Below, piece by piece: positions 1 through 6,507 of a stretch of DNA of 18,235 nucleotides; within the stretch, counting starts at the first letter, position 1, and every line of letters starts with the position of its first letter. Source of the stretch: CAADGU01 sp964581605 (GTDB lineage Bacteria; Chloroflexota; Anaerolineae; Promineifilales; Promineifilaceae); contig CAZOPF010000107.1 in the NCBI GenBank assembly GCA_964581605.1, forward strand, positions 1-18,235, given 5' to 3'. The notes beneath the pieces were generated by a model that worked only from the letters and a program-made list of their open reading frames with translations, was not told where the DNA came from and searched no databases. A program made the position numbers and the translations under genes.

Positions 1-590
1 TCAACCTGGGGCTGGCCTGGCACGCGGATACGGGGATTTTGGACGGCCGTTATCCTCCCTTCATCGCCATCATGCCCGCCGCTAATCCGCTGGGCAATAA
101 CCTGTCCGGCGGCCCGCACAGTCTGGAAGCGGTCATAGTCGAAGAGCTAATTCCCTTTGTAGAAACCAACTACTGTGCCTGGGCCGATGCCGCCGGGCGC
201 AGCATTGGCGGCATTTCACGGGGTGGCTATTGGGCGTTGATGGTGGCTTTCCGGCACCAGGGGTTGGTCACGGCCGTAGCTGGACACAGCAGCTCCCTCC
301 GCCTGAAAACCGACCCGGCCCCCTACAACCCTCTGGCAAATTACGCCGACGCCGACCGCAGCCAGCTACGCATCTGGCTCGATTGGGGCGAGGAGGACTT
401 CTTGCGGCGCGGCCAGGAGGAGCTAGACCGATTGCTCACCGAAGCAGGCATCAGCCACCAGACCACCATCAATCCCGGCGGGCATAACGAAGAATACTGG
501 GCGGCACATCTTGTGGAATATCTGGATTGGCACACGGCCGTGTGGCCCCCCAGCCGCACGGCTTATCCCCCTTGCGCTCAGACCAGATAA
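1..590 (+). CDS. Putative esterase (esterase D / enterochelin-esterase-like alpha/beta hydrolase), 5'-truncated by window edge
   Basis: The reading frame is open from the first bases (codons from position 3) to a TAA at 588-590, so the N-terminus lies outside the window. A TTG at 39 could be taken as a start, but the in-frame residues before it fit the family, so I treat the gene as partial. The visible 195 residues carry the serine-hydrolase signature G-G-I-S-R-G-G (Ser codon 216-218), an acidic stretch D-W-G-E-E-D that should supply the acid, and G-G-H-N-E-E-Y-W with the catalytic His (codon 483-485). The preceding P-P-F-I-A-I-M-P strand is typical of the PF00756 esterase group (S-formylglutathione hydrolase, enterochelin esterase, mycolyltransferase-like). 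The substrate cannot be told from sequence. Localisation is unknown because any signal peptide is off the window. trpF follows 60 bp downstream. Confidence 0.8.
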   Translation, partial: NLGLAWHADTGILDGRYPPFIAIMPAANPLGNNLSGGPHSLEAVIVEELIPFVETNYCAWADAAGRSIGGISRGGYWALMVAFRHQGLVTAVAGHSSSLRLKTDPAPYNPLANYADADRSQLRIWLDWGEEDFLRRGQEELDRLLTEAGISHQTTINPGGHNEEYWAAHLVEYLDWHTAVWPPSRTAYPPCAQTR

Positions 591-615
591 CGTTGCGTCG
601 TGATATACTTCAATC

Positions 616-634
616 CGCGATTTGGAAAATCGCG
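616..634 (+). other. Perfect 8-bp hairpin between esterase and trpF
   Basis: CGCGATTT at 616-623 and AAATCGCG at 627-634 form a perfect inverted repeat with a 3-nt loop. It lies 26 bp after the esterase stop and 16 bp before the trpF ATG. No T-run follows, so it is a poor intrinsic terminator. It could be an mRNA processing or attenuation structure in the trpF leader, or a chance hairpin. Confidence 0.4.
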
Positions 635-650
635 TTACAGGTAGCTCCAT

Positions 651-1334
651 ATGGTAAAAGTCAAAATTTGTGGCACAACAAATCTGGAAGACGCACTGCT
701 GGCGGCCGAAGCGGGGGCTGATTTTCTCGGTTTTATCTTTTACCCACCGGGCAAACGGAGCATTACGCCGGAAGCGGCCCAAAACATCACCGCCCATTTA
801 CGCCAGTTAGACCATTGCCCGGTGCTGGTGGGCGTTTTTGTGAATGAGACGCCGGAGCGGATGGTGGAAATCATGGACAGTTGCCAGCTAGACCTGGCGC
901 AGTTGCATGGGGATGAACCGCCCTGGCTAGTGGGGGATGAGCGGTCGCCACTGTACGGCCGTGCCTTCAAAGCCCTACGCCCCACCTCCCGCATTGAAGC
1001 CGAAACCGACGCTGAATGGTATACCCGCCCCCCATTACCCCATTACCCAATTACCCAATTACCATCTCTCCTCATTGACGCCTACCACCCCACCCTGCGC
1101 GGCGGCACCGGCCAGACGGCTGATTGGACAATCTGCGCTCACCTGGCCCGGCAAAATCCCGGCTTGATGTTGGCAGGCGGCCTGACGCCAGACAATGTGG
1201 CCGAGGCGGTGCGGGTGGTACGGCCGTATGCCGTAGACGTTGCCAGTGGTGTGGAAACTGCACCTGGCCAGAAAGACTCGGCGCTGGTGCGGGCGTTTAT
1301 TGCCAATGCCAAATCCGTAATGCGTAATCCGTGA
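651..1334 (+). CDS. trpF: Phosphoribosylanthranilate isomerase
   Basis: TrpF catalyses the Amadori rearrangement of phosphoribosylanthranilate to CdRP in tryptophan synthesis; it is a cytoplasmic TIM barrel. Family motifs appear in order: V-K-I-C-G (catalytic Cys7), G-F-I-F-Y-P-P-G-K-R (residues 27-36), V-G-V-F-V-N, L-A-Q-L-H-G-D-E (82-89), L-I-D-A-Y (catalytic Asp143), G-G-T-G-Q-T-A-D-W, L-A-G-G-L-T-P-D-N-V and D-V-A-S-G-V-E. The ATG at 651 gives the expected N-terminal KICG strand; only a weak AGGT precedes it. At 227 residues it is longer than the usual roughly 200-210. Part of the excess is a Pro-rich insert (residues 126-138) before the strand bearing Asp143, encoded by an 8-nt word array at 1031-1062. 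No other trp gene is adjacent, so trpF is detached from any trp operon here. Catalytic residues are intact, so activity is expected. Confidence 0.95.
   Translation: MVKVKICGTTNLEDALLAAEAGADFLGFIFYPPGKRSITPEAAQNITAHLRQLDHCPVLVGVFVNETPERMVEIMDSCQLDLAQLHGDEPPWLVGDERSPLYGRAFKALRPTSRIEAETDAEWYTRPPLPHYPITQLPSLLIDAYHPTLRGGTGQTADWTICAHLARQNPGLMLAGGLTPDNVAEAVRVVRPYAVDVASGVETAPGQKDSALVRAFIANAKSVMRNP
1031..1062 (+). repeat. In-frame array of four 8-nt words inside trpF
   Basis: Four consecutive 8-mers in strict phase: CCCATTAC twice, then CCAATTAC twice. The same word (AATTACCC or its complement GGGTAATT) builds the intergenic arrays at 2814-2877 and 8438-8501. Because 8 is not a multiple of 3, successive units are read in different frames, giving H-Y-P-I-T-Q-L-P in TrpF. 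Unlike the intergenic arrays it has only one orientation, with no complementary arm. Confidence 0.85.
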
Positions 1335-1374
1335 ACCGACAACGGATGACGCGCCACGGATTACGGCTTACGAA
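1312..1374. repeat. 7-nt phased array with 18-bp inverted arms at the trpF / CAP-LysM junction
   Basis: Nine heptamers in phase, beginning AATCCGT, AATGCGT, AATCCGT and ending CCACGGA, TTACGGC, TTACGAA. Positions 1316-1333 and 1355-1372 are complementary at 16 of 18 positions around a 21-nt loop. The array contains the last codons and stop of trpF (stop 1332-1334) and the stop codon of the opposite gene (1368-1370). Its place between convergent genes suggests it may act as a bidirectional terminator, although there is no clear T-run. Confidence 0.75.
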
Positions 1375-2723
1375 ATCTTCTCTTTGCGTAAAGCAAGAAT
1401 AAAAGCGCCGCCCAGCGCGAGCAGGCCAATGACAAACACGGCCGTACCCCACAACCAGGGATGGGCAAATCCAGCAGCCTGCTCTTGTACCGCACGGGGA
1501 GTGGGTACGGCCGTGACCACATCCGTTGTTTTCAGGCTGGCGGCAACGGCCGTGCCCTGGGCCAATGGAATGGAAAGCGGCGTAGGCGTGGGGCTGGTCG
1601 TTACCGTAGGCGTTGGCGGCGTGGGTGTGGAAGTGGGTAAGGGTGTTGGTGTGGGGGTATCAAACGGCCGTATGCGCAATTCATCCCCCGGTTTGATAAT
1701 GGCATTGGCCTCCATATCGTTGTATTCCAGCAGTTGCTCCAGAGTCAGCCCGTAAGTCAGAGCAATTTCCCACGGCGTCTGCCCCGCCTGCACGATATGG
1801 TTAATGATCGGTGTGGGTGTGGGTGGTGGCAATTCCCCGGCCGCCAGCCGTATTTTCACTTCCTGCCCTGGCTGCAACACGGACTCCTCCGTCAAATTGT
1901 TGTACCACATCACATCCCCAATACGCACATTATACAGAGCCGCAATCGTCCACAACGACTCGCCATCACGTACCAGGTGCGTGGTGGGTGGCGTGGGCGT
2001 GGGCGGAATGGGCGCGCCCTCTGGCAGCCGGATGATAATCTCATCGCCAGTATGCACAAAGGAATCGGCTTGCAAGCCGTTATACAACAGCAAGTCGGAC
2101 AGGGGCACGTCATAATGTGCCGCCAGTGACCACAGCGCCTGCCCCTCCTGCACCTTGTGAATAATGGAGCCATCTTCACCCGGCTCGGCCAGAGTAATTG
2201 GGGTAATAAACAGTGCGCCGGGGTAATTGTTGTTTGTAATGGCGGCCGGTTGAATGGCGGCGTTACCCGGTTGGCCGACTACCAGGACATAATAGTTGAT
2301 GTCGCCCGCGCTGGCAAAACCGGTACCGGCTTCGGTGTAGCGGGTGGTGATGAGGGTGTTGTAATGTACCGGGCTATTGACCCACCAGGTGAGGCCACGA
2401 GGCGCGGTCAGGTTGGTGCCGCCAACGATGTTTTCCGTCACCTGCCCACTGTAACCGGCGCTGTTGGCCCGGCTTTGCGGCCAGGAACCGCCATACCCCA
2501 TATGGCTGCTAAAAACGCCAAATTCGGCCATGTAGTTGGCCTGGTTTTGCGCCGCCGAAGCCAGCGCCGCGTTGTAACTGAAGGCGGGCAGCCCGTTATT
2601 CAGGCGAAACTGGTTCACCTGCTGCAAAATGGCATCCGCCGATTGCGCTTTGGTGGTCTGGGTGGTGGCTCCCGCCAGCAAGATCAGGCACAAAACAAGC
2701 CCAATGAGTGTTCGTTTGGTCAT
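1368..2723 (-). CDS. Membrane-anchored CAP (SCP/PR-1) domain protein with three LysM domains
   Basis: A 451-residue surface protein. Residues about 1-26 form a signal peptide (basic start, hydrophobic core, A-T-T-Q-T-T-K-A-Q). Residues about 28-152 form a CAP domain; likely cavity residues are His74 (S-S-H-M-G-Y), Glu97 (T-E-N-I-V) and His120 (S-P-V-H-Y-N). Three LysM peptidoglycan/glycan-binding modules follow at about 188-232, 249-292 and 309-352, separated by P-T-P-T-P linkers. A long Thr/Pro/Ser-rich stalk (about 355-415) leads to a C-terminal helix (about 424-446) ending in R-K-E-K, so the protein should stay in the membrane with its domains outside. The biochemical role of bacterial CAP domains is mostly unknown; cell-wall binding is inferred from LysM. 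The ATG at 2721-2723 has no Shine-Dalgarno, and an in-frame stop lies just upstream. Four ACGGCCGT sites fall in the stalk and anchor coding region. Confidence 0.9.
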   Translation of the reverse strand: MTKRTLIGLVLCLILLAGATTQTTKAQSADAILQQVNQFRLNNGLPAFSYNAALASAAQNQANYMAEFGVFSSHMGYGGSWPQSRANSAGYSGQVTENIVGGTNLTAPRGLTWWVNSPVHYNTLITTRYTEAGTGFASAGDINYYVLVVGQPGNAAIQPAAITNNNYPGALFITPITLAEPGEDGSIIHKVQEGQALWSLAAHYDVPLSDLLLYNGLQADSFVHTGDEIIIRLPEGAPIPPTPTPPTTHLVRDGESLWTIAALYNVRIGDVMWYNNLTEESVLQPGQEVKIRLAAGELPPPTPTPIINHIVQAGQTPWEIALTYGLTLEQLLEYNDMEANAIIKPGDELRIRPFDTPTPTPLPTSTPTPPTPTVTTSPTPTPLSIPLAQGTAVAASLKTTDVVTAVPTPRAVQEQAAGFAHPWLWGTAVFVIGLLALGGAFILALRKEKIS

Positions 2724-2731
2724 GGTGGGGA

Positions 2732-2760
2732 ACTATAGCAGGCACGGCCGTAGCCACCAA
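2732..2760 (-). promoter_or_regulatory. Candidate promoter of the CAP-LysM gene, possibly leaderless
   Basis: On the minus strand TTGGTG (2755-2760), a 17-nt spacer and TATAGT (2732-2737) resemble -35 and -10 boxes. Only 8 nt separate the -10 box from the ATG, so transcription would begin at or next to the start codon, which fits the missing Shine-Dalgarno. An intergenic ACGGCCGT (2744-2751) lies in the spacer. Pattern match only. Confidence 0.35.
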
Positions 2761-2813
2761 ACGCCCCTCCTTTGATTTCACCAACTGCTTAGTGATCGTT
2801 TGCAAATAAGTTA

Positions 2814-2877
2814 GCGATTGGGTAATTGGGTAATTGAAGCGGCTAATTACCAAATTACTCAATTACATAATTACTGC
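2814..2877. repeat. 8-nt phased array, eight units, orientation switch in the middle
   Basis: Eight 8-mers in phase. The left half is GCGATTGG, GTAATTGG, GTAATTGA; then one unrelated unit (AGCGGCTA); then four ATTAC-headed units (ATTACCAA, ATTACTCA, ATTACATA, ATTACTGC). Left and right halves are roughly complementary, for example GGTAATT at 2829-2835 with AATTACC at 2845-2851. It lies in the 216-bp gap between two minus-strand genes; I see no other clear feature in that gap apart from the promoter candidate at 2732-2760. Confidence 0.8.
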
Positions 2878-2939
2878 ACGGTTGCTTAATGGTGCGGGTT
2901 TTCGTTATAGGTGAGCGTTCACTCGCCAGGCGTAAGGCA

Positions 2940-3392
2940 TCACGAATTATACGCTTCCCACTCTGCAATCGCCTTTTGGATCAGCAACCGCAGCGCCTCA
3001 TTGGGCACGGAAACAACATCGGGATAAGATACACCGTCTACCCAGATTTCCAGACTACCATCAGCTGCTGTACCCAAATCCACCTGCACCTCGGCCAACG
3101 ATGGTTCATTTTCCATCAGGCTATACAAAATGTCCTCCACCTGTTCGGCAAAGGGGGCAGCTTCGTGTTCACCTTCATCATAGTCGTAGAGGGTAATGCC
3201 TTCCCCATCGGCTTTGGTGGCGGCGACGGTAGCCGGTGGCGGCATAGCACGCAGCCAATCCGGCTGGGCGTTGGGGTCAGACGGCCGTGTCAGATTCACC
3301 TTCTTCGCCTGCCGCCGCATCAGCAAAAACACCCCGCCCATAAGCAAAATCACGACAATCAAAATTACCCAAATGACCATTGGAATGTTCAT
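2940..3392 (-). CDS. Small membrane-anchored protein of unknown function
   Basis: A longer frame exists, but the start is set at the ATG 3390-3392 because a perfect TAAGGAGG (plus-strand 3401-3408) sits 8 nt before it. This gives 150 residues. Residues about 3-25 are a strongly hydrophobic helix followed by R-R-Q-A-K-K, predicting an N-out, C-in single-span protein with a cytoplasmic tail. The tail has a Pro/Ala linker and then an acidic folded-looking part with alternating helix and strand character (E-D-I-L-Y-S-L-M, E-V-Q-V-D-L-G, L-E-I-W-V-D-G-V-S-Y). I do not recognise a family. It precedes the CAP-LysM gene on the same strand, but the 216-bp gap argues for separate transcription. Confidence 0.75.
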   Translation of the reverse strand: MNIPMVIWVILIVVILLMGGVFLLMRRQAKKVNLTRPSDPNAQPDWLRAMPPPATVAATKADGEGITLYDYDEGEHEAAPFAEQVEDILYSLMENEPSLAEVQVDLGTAADGSLEIWVDGVSYPDVVSVPNEALRLLIQKAIAEWEAYNS

Positions 3393-3459
3393 TGTGTTAT
3401 CCTCCTTAATTTCAGGCGATTCGTTTGCATCCAGGACAATCCTGAGCAAACATGGCGGG

Positions 3460-3465
3460 ATTATA
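3460..3465 (-). promoter_or_regulatory. Candidate -10 box for the small membrane protein gene
   Basis: The minus strand reads TATAAT here, a perfect sigma-70 -10 hexamer, in the divergent gap between this gene and the hydrolase. The predicted leader is about 60 nt and contains the strong TAAGGAGG. No good -35 box is visible at 16-18 nt, so this is tentative. Confidence 0.35.
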
Positions 3466-3561
3466 ACATAATGGCAAATAGACAGGTTGAATTGTCCGCG
3501 CAGTACCTGTTGTTTCCTCGTGAGGCCGGTGATATGCTCAGATGGCAGGAGGTTTTGTGGG

Positions 3562-4368
3562 ATGCACGGCCGTAATGGATTCGCCAACATAAACGGAACA
3601 CAGCTCTATTATGAGATTGCCGGAGCCGGGCCACCGCTCGTACTCATTCATGGGTTTGCCCTGGACAGGCGCATGTGGGATGAACAGATGGCGGCCTTCA
3701 CGCCTGCTTTTCAGGTCATTCGGTATGATTTGCGCGGCTTCGGCCGTTCGGCCGTGCCTATCGCCGAACGTTATGCCCATTATCAAGATTTGCAGGCATT
3801 ACTCGATTATTTACAGATCGAATGGGCGCACATCCTGGGGCTGTCGCTAGGTAGCAGCATTGCCATAGACTTTGCGGTGGCGTATCCGGAAAGGACAACC
3901 AGCCTCATTCCCACAGCGGCTTCGGCGCTGGACGGCTATGAATGGCCGGATGAATTGGCGGGCTGGTTCGCTCAATTTGCGGCCGCGGCCCGCAGCGGCG
4001 ATATGGCGTTGGCAAAGGAGCGCTGGCTCAATTGTGGCTGGTTTGTTCCGGCACAGCGCCAACCCGATGTCACCGCCCGTTTGCGGCAAATGGTCGCCGA
4101 TTATTCCGGCTGGCACTTCCTCCACAAAAATCCCGCGCATGGCCTGAAACCGCCAGCCAATGACCGATTGGCGGAGATACAAGCGCCCACACTAATCATT
4201 GTGGGTGAACAAGATTTACCGTTTTACAACCTGCCCATTGCCGACCGGCTGGCCGCACAAATCCGCCATGCCCAAAAAGTTGTGATACCTGGCGTTGGGC
4301 ATATGGTCAACATGGAAGCCTCGGCCAGCTTTAACGAGACGGTTTTGTCATTTCTGCGCCAACTTTAA
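3562..4368 (+). CDS. Alpha/beta-fold hydrolase
   Basis: The ATG at 3562 is chosen because AGGAGG (3547-3552) lies 9 nt upstream; the frame extends further 5' but without family similarity. The product has 268 residues, normal for single-domain alpha/beta hydrolases (PF00561 type). Visible motifs: N-G-T-Q-L-Y-Y-E-I-A-G strand start, oxyanion loop V-L-I-H-G-F, Y-D-L-R-G-F-G-R-S, nucleophile elbow G-L-S-L-G-S, acid in I-I-V-G-E-Q-D, and catalytic His in G-V-G-H-M-V-N-M-E. The triad is complete. It resembles beta-ketoadipate enol-lactonase or homoserine-acetyltransferase-like esterases, but the substrate cannot be assigned. No signal peptide, so probably cytoplasmic. ACGGCCGT covers codons 2-4. 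It is transcribed divergently from the small membrane protein gene and faces the phosphatase gene. Confidence 0.88.
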   Translation: MHGRNGFANINGTQLYYEIAGAGPPLVLIHGFALDRRMWDEQMAAFTPAFQVIRYDLRGFGRSAVPIAERYAHYQDLQALLDYLQIEWAHILGLSLGSSIAIDFAVAYPERTTSLIPTAASALDGYEWPDELAGWFAQFAAAARSGDMALAKERWLNCGWFVPAQRQPDVTARLRQMVADYSGWHFLHKNPAHGLKPPANDRLAEIQAPTLIIVGEQDLPFYNLPIADRLAAQIRHAQKVVIPGVGHMVNMEASASFNETVLSFLRQL

Positions 4369-4478
4369 GATGTCGGCAAAGCGTTTGAGAGGCAGAGGTA
4401 TACGGCCGTTCACTTCATGCCCCCTCCCCTCCTCCCATTTCGCGGGAATGACAGGCCTAATGAATCGTTTTACACAGT

Positions 4479-5093
4479 CTAACCTTTAAGCGGCCGGTCG
4501 CACCAGGAGAGGCAATGCAGGCCAGACGGCCGCGTCTCGGCCACCGTACAGGCGGTATAGGGAAATCCCTGACTGGCTAACGAAAAATCCACATTTGTCA
4601 GGATGGCGGGCAGCATCGCCAGATAGAGGCCGCCATGCGCCACCAGCAACAATTTGTGGTCTGAACCCTGCCCCTCTTGCACCAAGCCCTCGATAAAAGG
4701 GACAAAACGCGCCTCAATATCCAGCCAACTTTCACCGCCGGGCATCTTGCTCTCCGGCTTGTGGTGGATAAACCAATCTGCCTGTACCTGCCGGTGCAAT
4801 TCCCAACCGACCGGATCGTTTGTGCCCTCGTAAATGCCCACACTCCATTCCCGTAATGCTTCAGTAACTGCCAACGGGGCTTGCAGGCTCTCCGCCAGAA
4901 TCTCGGCCGTTTGCACCGCCCGCCTGACTGGGCTGGCATAAATGGCTTCAAATTGAAGGCCGGACAGTTTTTGGGCCAATGTGTTCGCCTGGGCCACACC
5001 CTTTTCCGTTAAGGGATGTTTGAACCCCCTGTTGGCAAACTCATGGGCGAGGTTGGCCGTACTTTCACCATGACGCACAAAGTAGAGTTGCAT
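4479..5093 (-). CDS. Histidine phosphatase family protein (phosphoglycerate mutase-like)
   Basis: The start at ATG 5091-5093 places the hallmark M-Q-L-Y-F-V-R-H-G-E-S at the N-terminus, as in the family; upstream in-frame sequence is not conserved-looking. There are 204 residues. The first His of the RHG motif (residue 8) is the phospho-acceptor. Also visible are the R in A-S-P-V-R-R-A-V-Q-T-A, the acid region L-R-E-W-S-V-G-I-Y-E-G, and the second catalytic His in L-L-V-A-H-G-G. Function could be a broad phosphatase or a cofactor-dependent mutase-like enzyme; the substrate is not determinable. The gene is divergent from the creatininase-like gene (120-bp gap) and convergent with the hydrolase gene (110-bp gap, with an intergenic ACGGCCGT at 4402). 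Confidence 0.9.
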   Translation of the reverse strand: MQLYFVRHGESTANLAHEFANRGFKHPLTEKGVAQANTLAQKLSGLQFEAIYASPVRRAVQTAEILAESLQAPLAVTEALREWSVGIYEGTNDPVGWELHRQVQADWFIHHKPESKMPGGESWLDIEARFVPFIEGLVQEGQGSDHKLLLVAHGGLYLAMLPAILTNVDFSLASQGFPYTACTVAETRPSGLHCLSWCDRPLKG

Positions 5094-5213
5094 GGCCTGA
5101 TTGTAGCCCAGCCACCCATTTCCCGGCGTCTTCGTTATAATTCCAACCACCTCCATCAACAGCTCTGTTCTGATGTGGCCGGCCTCTGGCCGCGCCACTC
5201 TTGCACACGAACC

Positions 5214-6425
5214 ATGACTGACATATTCCCTTATGACGAACTGACCTGGCCGGAAGTGGCCGCTTTGCCGCGTGACACACCGCTCATCATTCCGTTAGGC
5301 GAGGGGTATGACCTGGACAAAGCGGCGGAAGCATTGGGTCATCCAGTGCGTTTGGGGCTGCTGCCCGCCATTCCCTATGGCTGGCGGGGCAGTGGGCTGG
5401 CCGTGCCCGAACCGTTACTCGGCCAGCTTGTCGCCAACCTGCTGGACAGTCTGCGCGACGATGGCTTCAGCCGCGTCTATGCCCTCACGCCGCAAGGCAT
5501 AGACCTCGGCCTCGGTCCGCAACGCCTTGCCCTGCCGCACTCCATCACCGGGGGGCGGGGCATAGATATTGGTGAATTGCCGGGGTATTACCCCCCCGCC
5601 TCGCCCCTACACCCCACCACCCCTACACTTACTCACCTGCTCACTTCTTCACTTGATCACCTGCTCATCCTCCCCATCGGCCACACCGAACAGCATGGCT
5701 ACCACTTGCCGATGAATACGGACACGCTGATTATTGGGGCGATTGGAGAGGGCACGGCCGTCGCCATTCCCAACCTCGCCACCTGCCTGCCCGTCTTCCC
5801 CTACGGCGTCAGCACCCACCGCGCCTCCTTTGCCGGGACGCTGAACTGCGGCGGCCGCGCCTTTGAAGATTTCTGGCTGGCGGTGGTGGATGTGTTGGTG
5901 GGGCGCGGCTTTGACCGTTTTTATTTGATGAGTGGGCATGGCGGGAACTGCTCCTTTCTGGTCAATGTGGTGAAGTATGCCGGTGAGCGCCACCGCCGGA
6001 TTTTCTGTGCCACAGCCTGGCTGCACACCTCCGGCCACATCGCCGCACCGGTGGTGCAGGCCACTCGCCACTCAGCGCGGGGCGGCATGGGCCACGCGGG
6101 GGAATTGGAAACGGCGATGATTTTGCATCTGCGCCCTGACCTGGTACACATGGAGCGGGTGGTGGATGAGACGGATTTTGTCAGCACCACCAGTTATTAC
6201 ATGGACTGGATCGAAGGTGGCGACCTGATTGCCAATCCACCCTGGGACGATGATACCAGGACGGGGGCATATGGGGCGGGCAGTCTGGCCACACCGGAAA
6301 ATGGCAAACTCTGGCTGGAAACGGGTATTGCCGAAAAGGTGGCCCATGTGCGCGAAATTCACGAGCAGCACGGCCGTCGGGAAGAGCGGCGGAAGGCGAG
6401 GTATGGGTTGTGGGGAGCGGCGTGA
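5214..6425 (+). CDS. Creatininase-family amidohydrolase with an N-terminal degenerate creatininase-like half
   Basis: The ATG at 5214 gives 403 residues, clearly longer than the usual roughly 240-270. The complete catalytic domain is residues about 148-390: L-I-L-P-I-G-H-T-E-Q-H-G-Y-H-L-P (Glu159, His161, His164), T-D-T (Asp170), F-P-Y-G, F-A-G-T-L, M-S-G-H-G-G-N (His242) and G-H-A-G-E-L-E-T (Glu297); these fit the metal ligands and active-site loop of creatininase, FAPy deformylase and mycofactocin MftE relatives. Residues about 9-95 repeat the same fold pattern (T-W-P-E-V, L-I-I-P-L-G, L-P-A-I-P-Y-G, D-S-L-R-D-D-G-F-S-R-V-Y) but lack the EQHG, TD and GHGGN residues. The linker (about 110-150) is partly encoded by an 8-nt word array. 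No clear Shine-Dalgarno precedes the ATG. Substrate unknown. Confidence 0.85.
   Translation: MTDIFPYDELTWPEVAALPRDTPLIIPLGEGYDLDKAAEALGHPVRLGLLPAIPYGWRGSGLAVPEPLLGQLVANLLDSLRDDGFSRVYALTPQGIDLGLGPQRLALPHSITGGRGIDIGELPGYYPPASPLHPTTPTLTHLLTSSLDHLLILPIGHTEQHGYHLPMNTDTLIIGAIGEGTAVAIPNLATCLPVFPYGVSTHRASFAGTLNCGGRAFEDFWLAVVDVLVGRGFDRFYLMSGHGGNCSFLVNVVKYAGERHRRIFCATAWLHTSGHIAAPVVQATRHSARGGMGHAGELETAMILHLRPDLVHMERVVDETDFVSTTSYYMDWIEGGDLIANPPWDDDTRTGAYGAGSLATPENGKLWLETGIAEKVAHVREIHEQHGRREERRKARYGLWGAA
5610..5673 (+). repeat. In-frame 8-nt phased array encoding the creatininase inter-domain linker
   Basis: Eight consecutive 8-mers, seven headed CAC and the last CAT: CACCCCAC, CACCCCTA, CACTTACT, CACCTGCT, CACTTCTT, CACTTGAT, CACCTGCT, CATCCTCC. 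It is read in rotating frames to give a Pro/Thr/Leu/His-rich linker (residues about 133-154) joining the degenerate and active halves. Length and period match the intergenic arrays; the words are the complement type of the GTG-headed array at 6422-6493. Confidence 0.75.
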
Positions 6426-6493
6426 TTGAGTGATTTTGTGTTTTTGTGTTTGAGTGTTCAAGTGTTTACGAAGACACCAAAACACAAAAACAC
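6422..6493. repeat. 8-nt phased array, nine units, with 14-bp perfect inverted arms
   Basis: Six GTG-headed 8-mers (GTGATTGA, GTGATTTT, GTGTTTTT, GTGTTTGA, GTGTTCAA, GTGTTTAC) are followed by three ACAC-ending 8-mers (GAAGACAC, CAAAACAC, AAAAACAC), all in one phase. Positions 6438-6451 and 6480-6493 are perfectly complementary (14 bp) around a 28-nt loop. The array starts in the last codons of the creatininase gene (stop 6423-6425) and ends 3 nt before the Shine-Dalgarno of the next gene, so the hairpin would sit directly against the ribosome-binding site. Confidence 0.85.
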
Positions 6494-6507
6494 CACAAGG
6501 TGTGCGT

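Noticed and set aside
2157..2738. 193-residue plus-strand frame opposite the CAP domain
   Set aside because: The opposite strand encodes a clear signal peptide and CAP domain over the same bases; the shadow has no recognisable motif or ribosome-binding site.
3736..3757. Tandem TCGGCCGT copies in the hydrolase gene as octamer sites
   Set aside because: They differ from ACGGCCGT at the first base, so I did not count them; they may be decayed or precursor sites.
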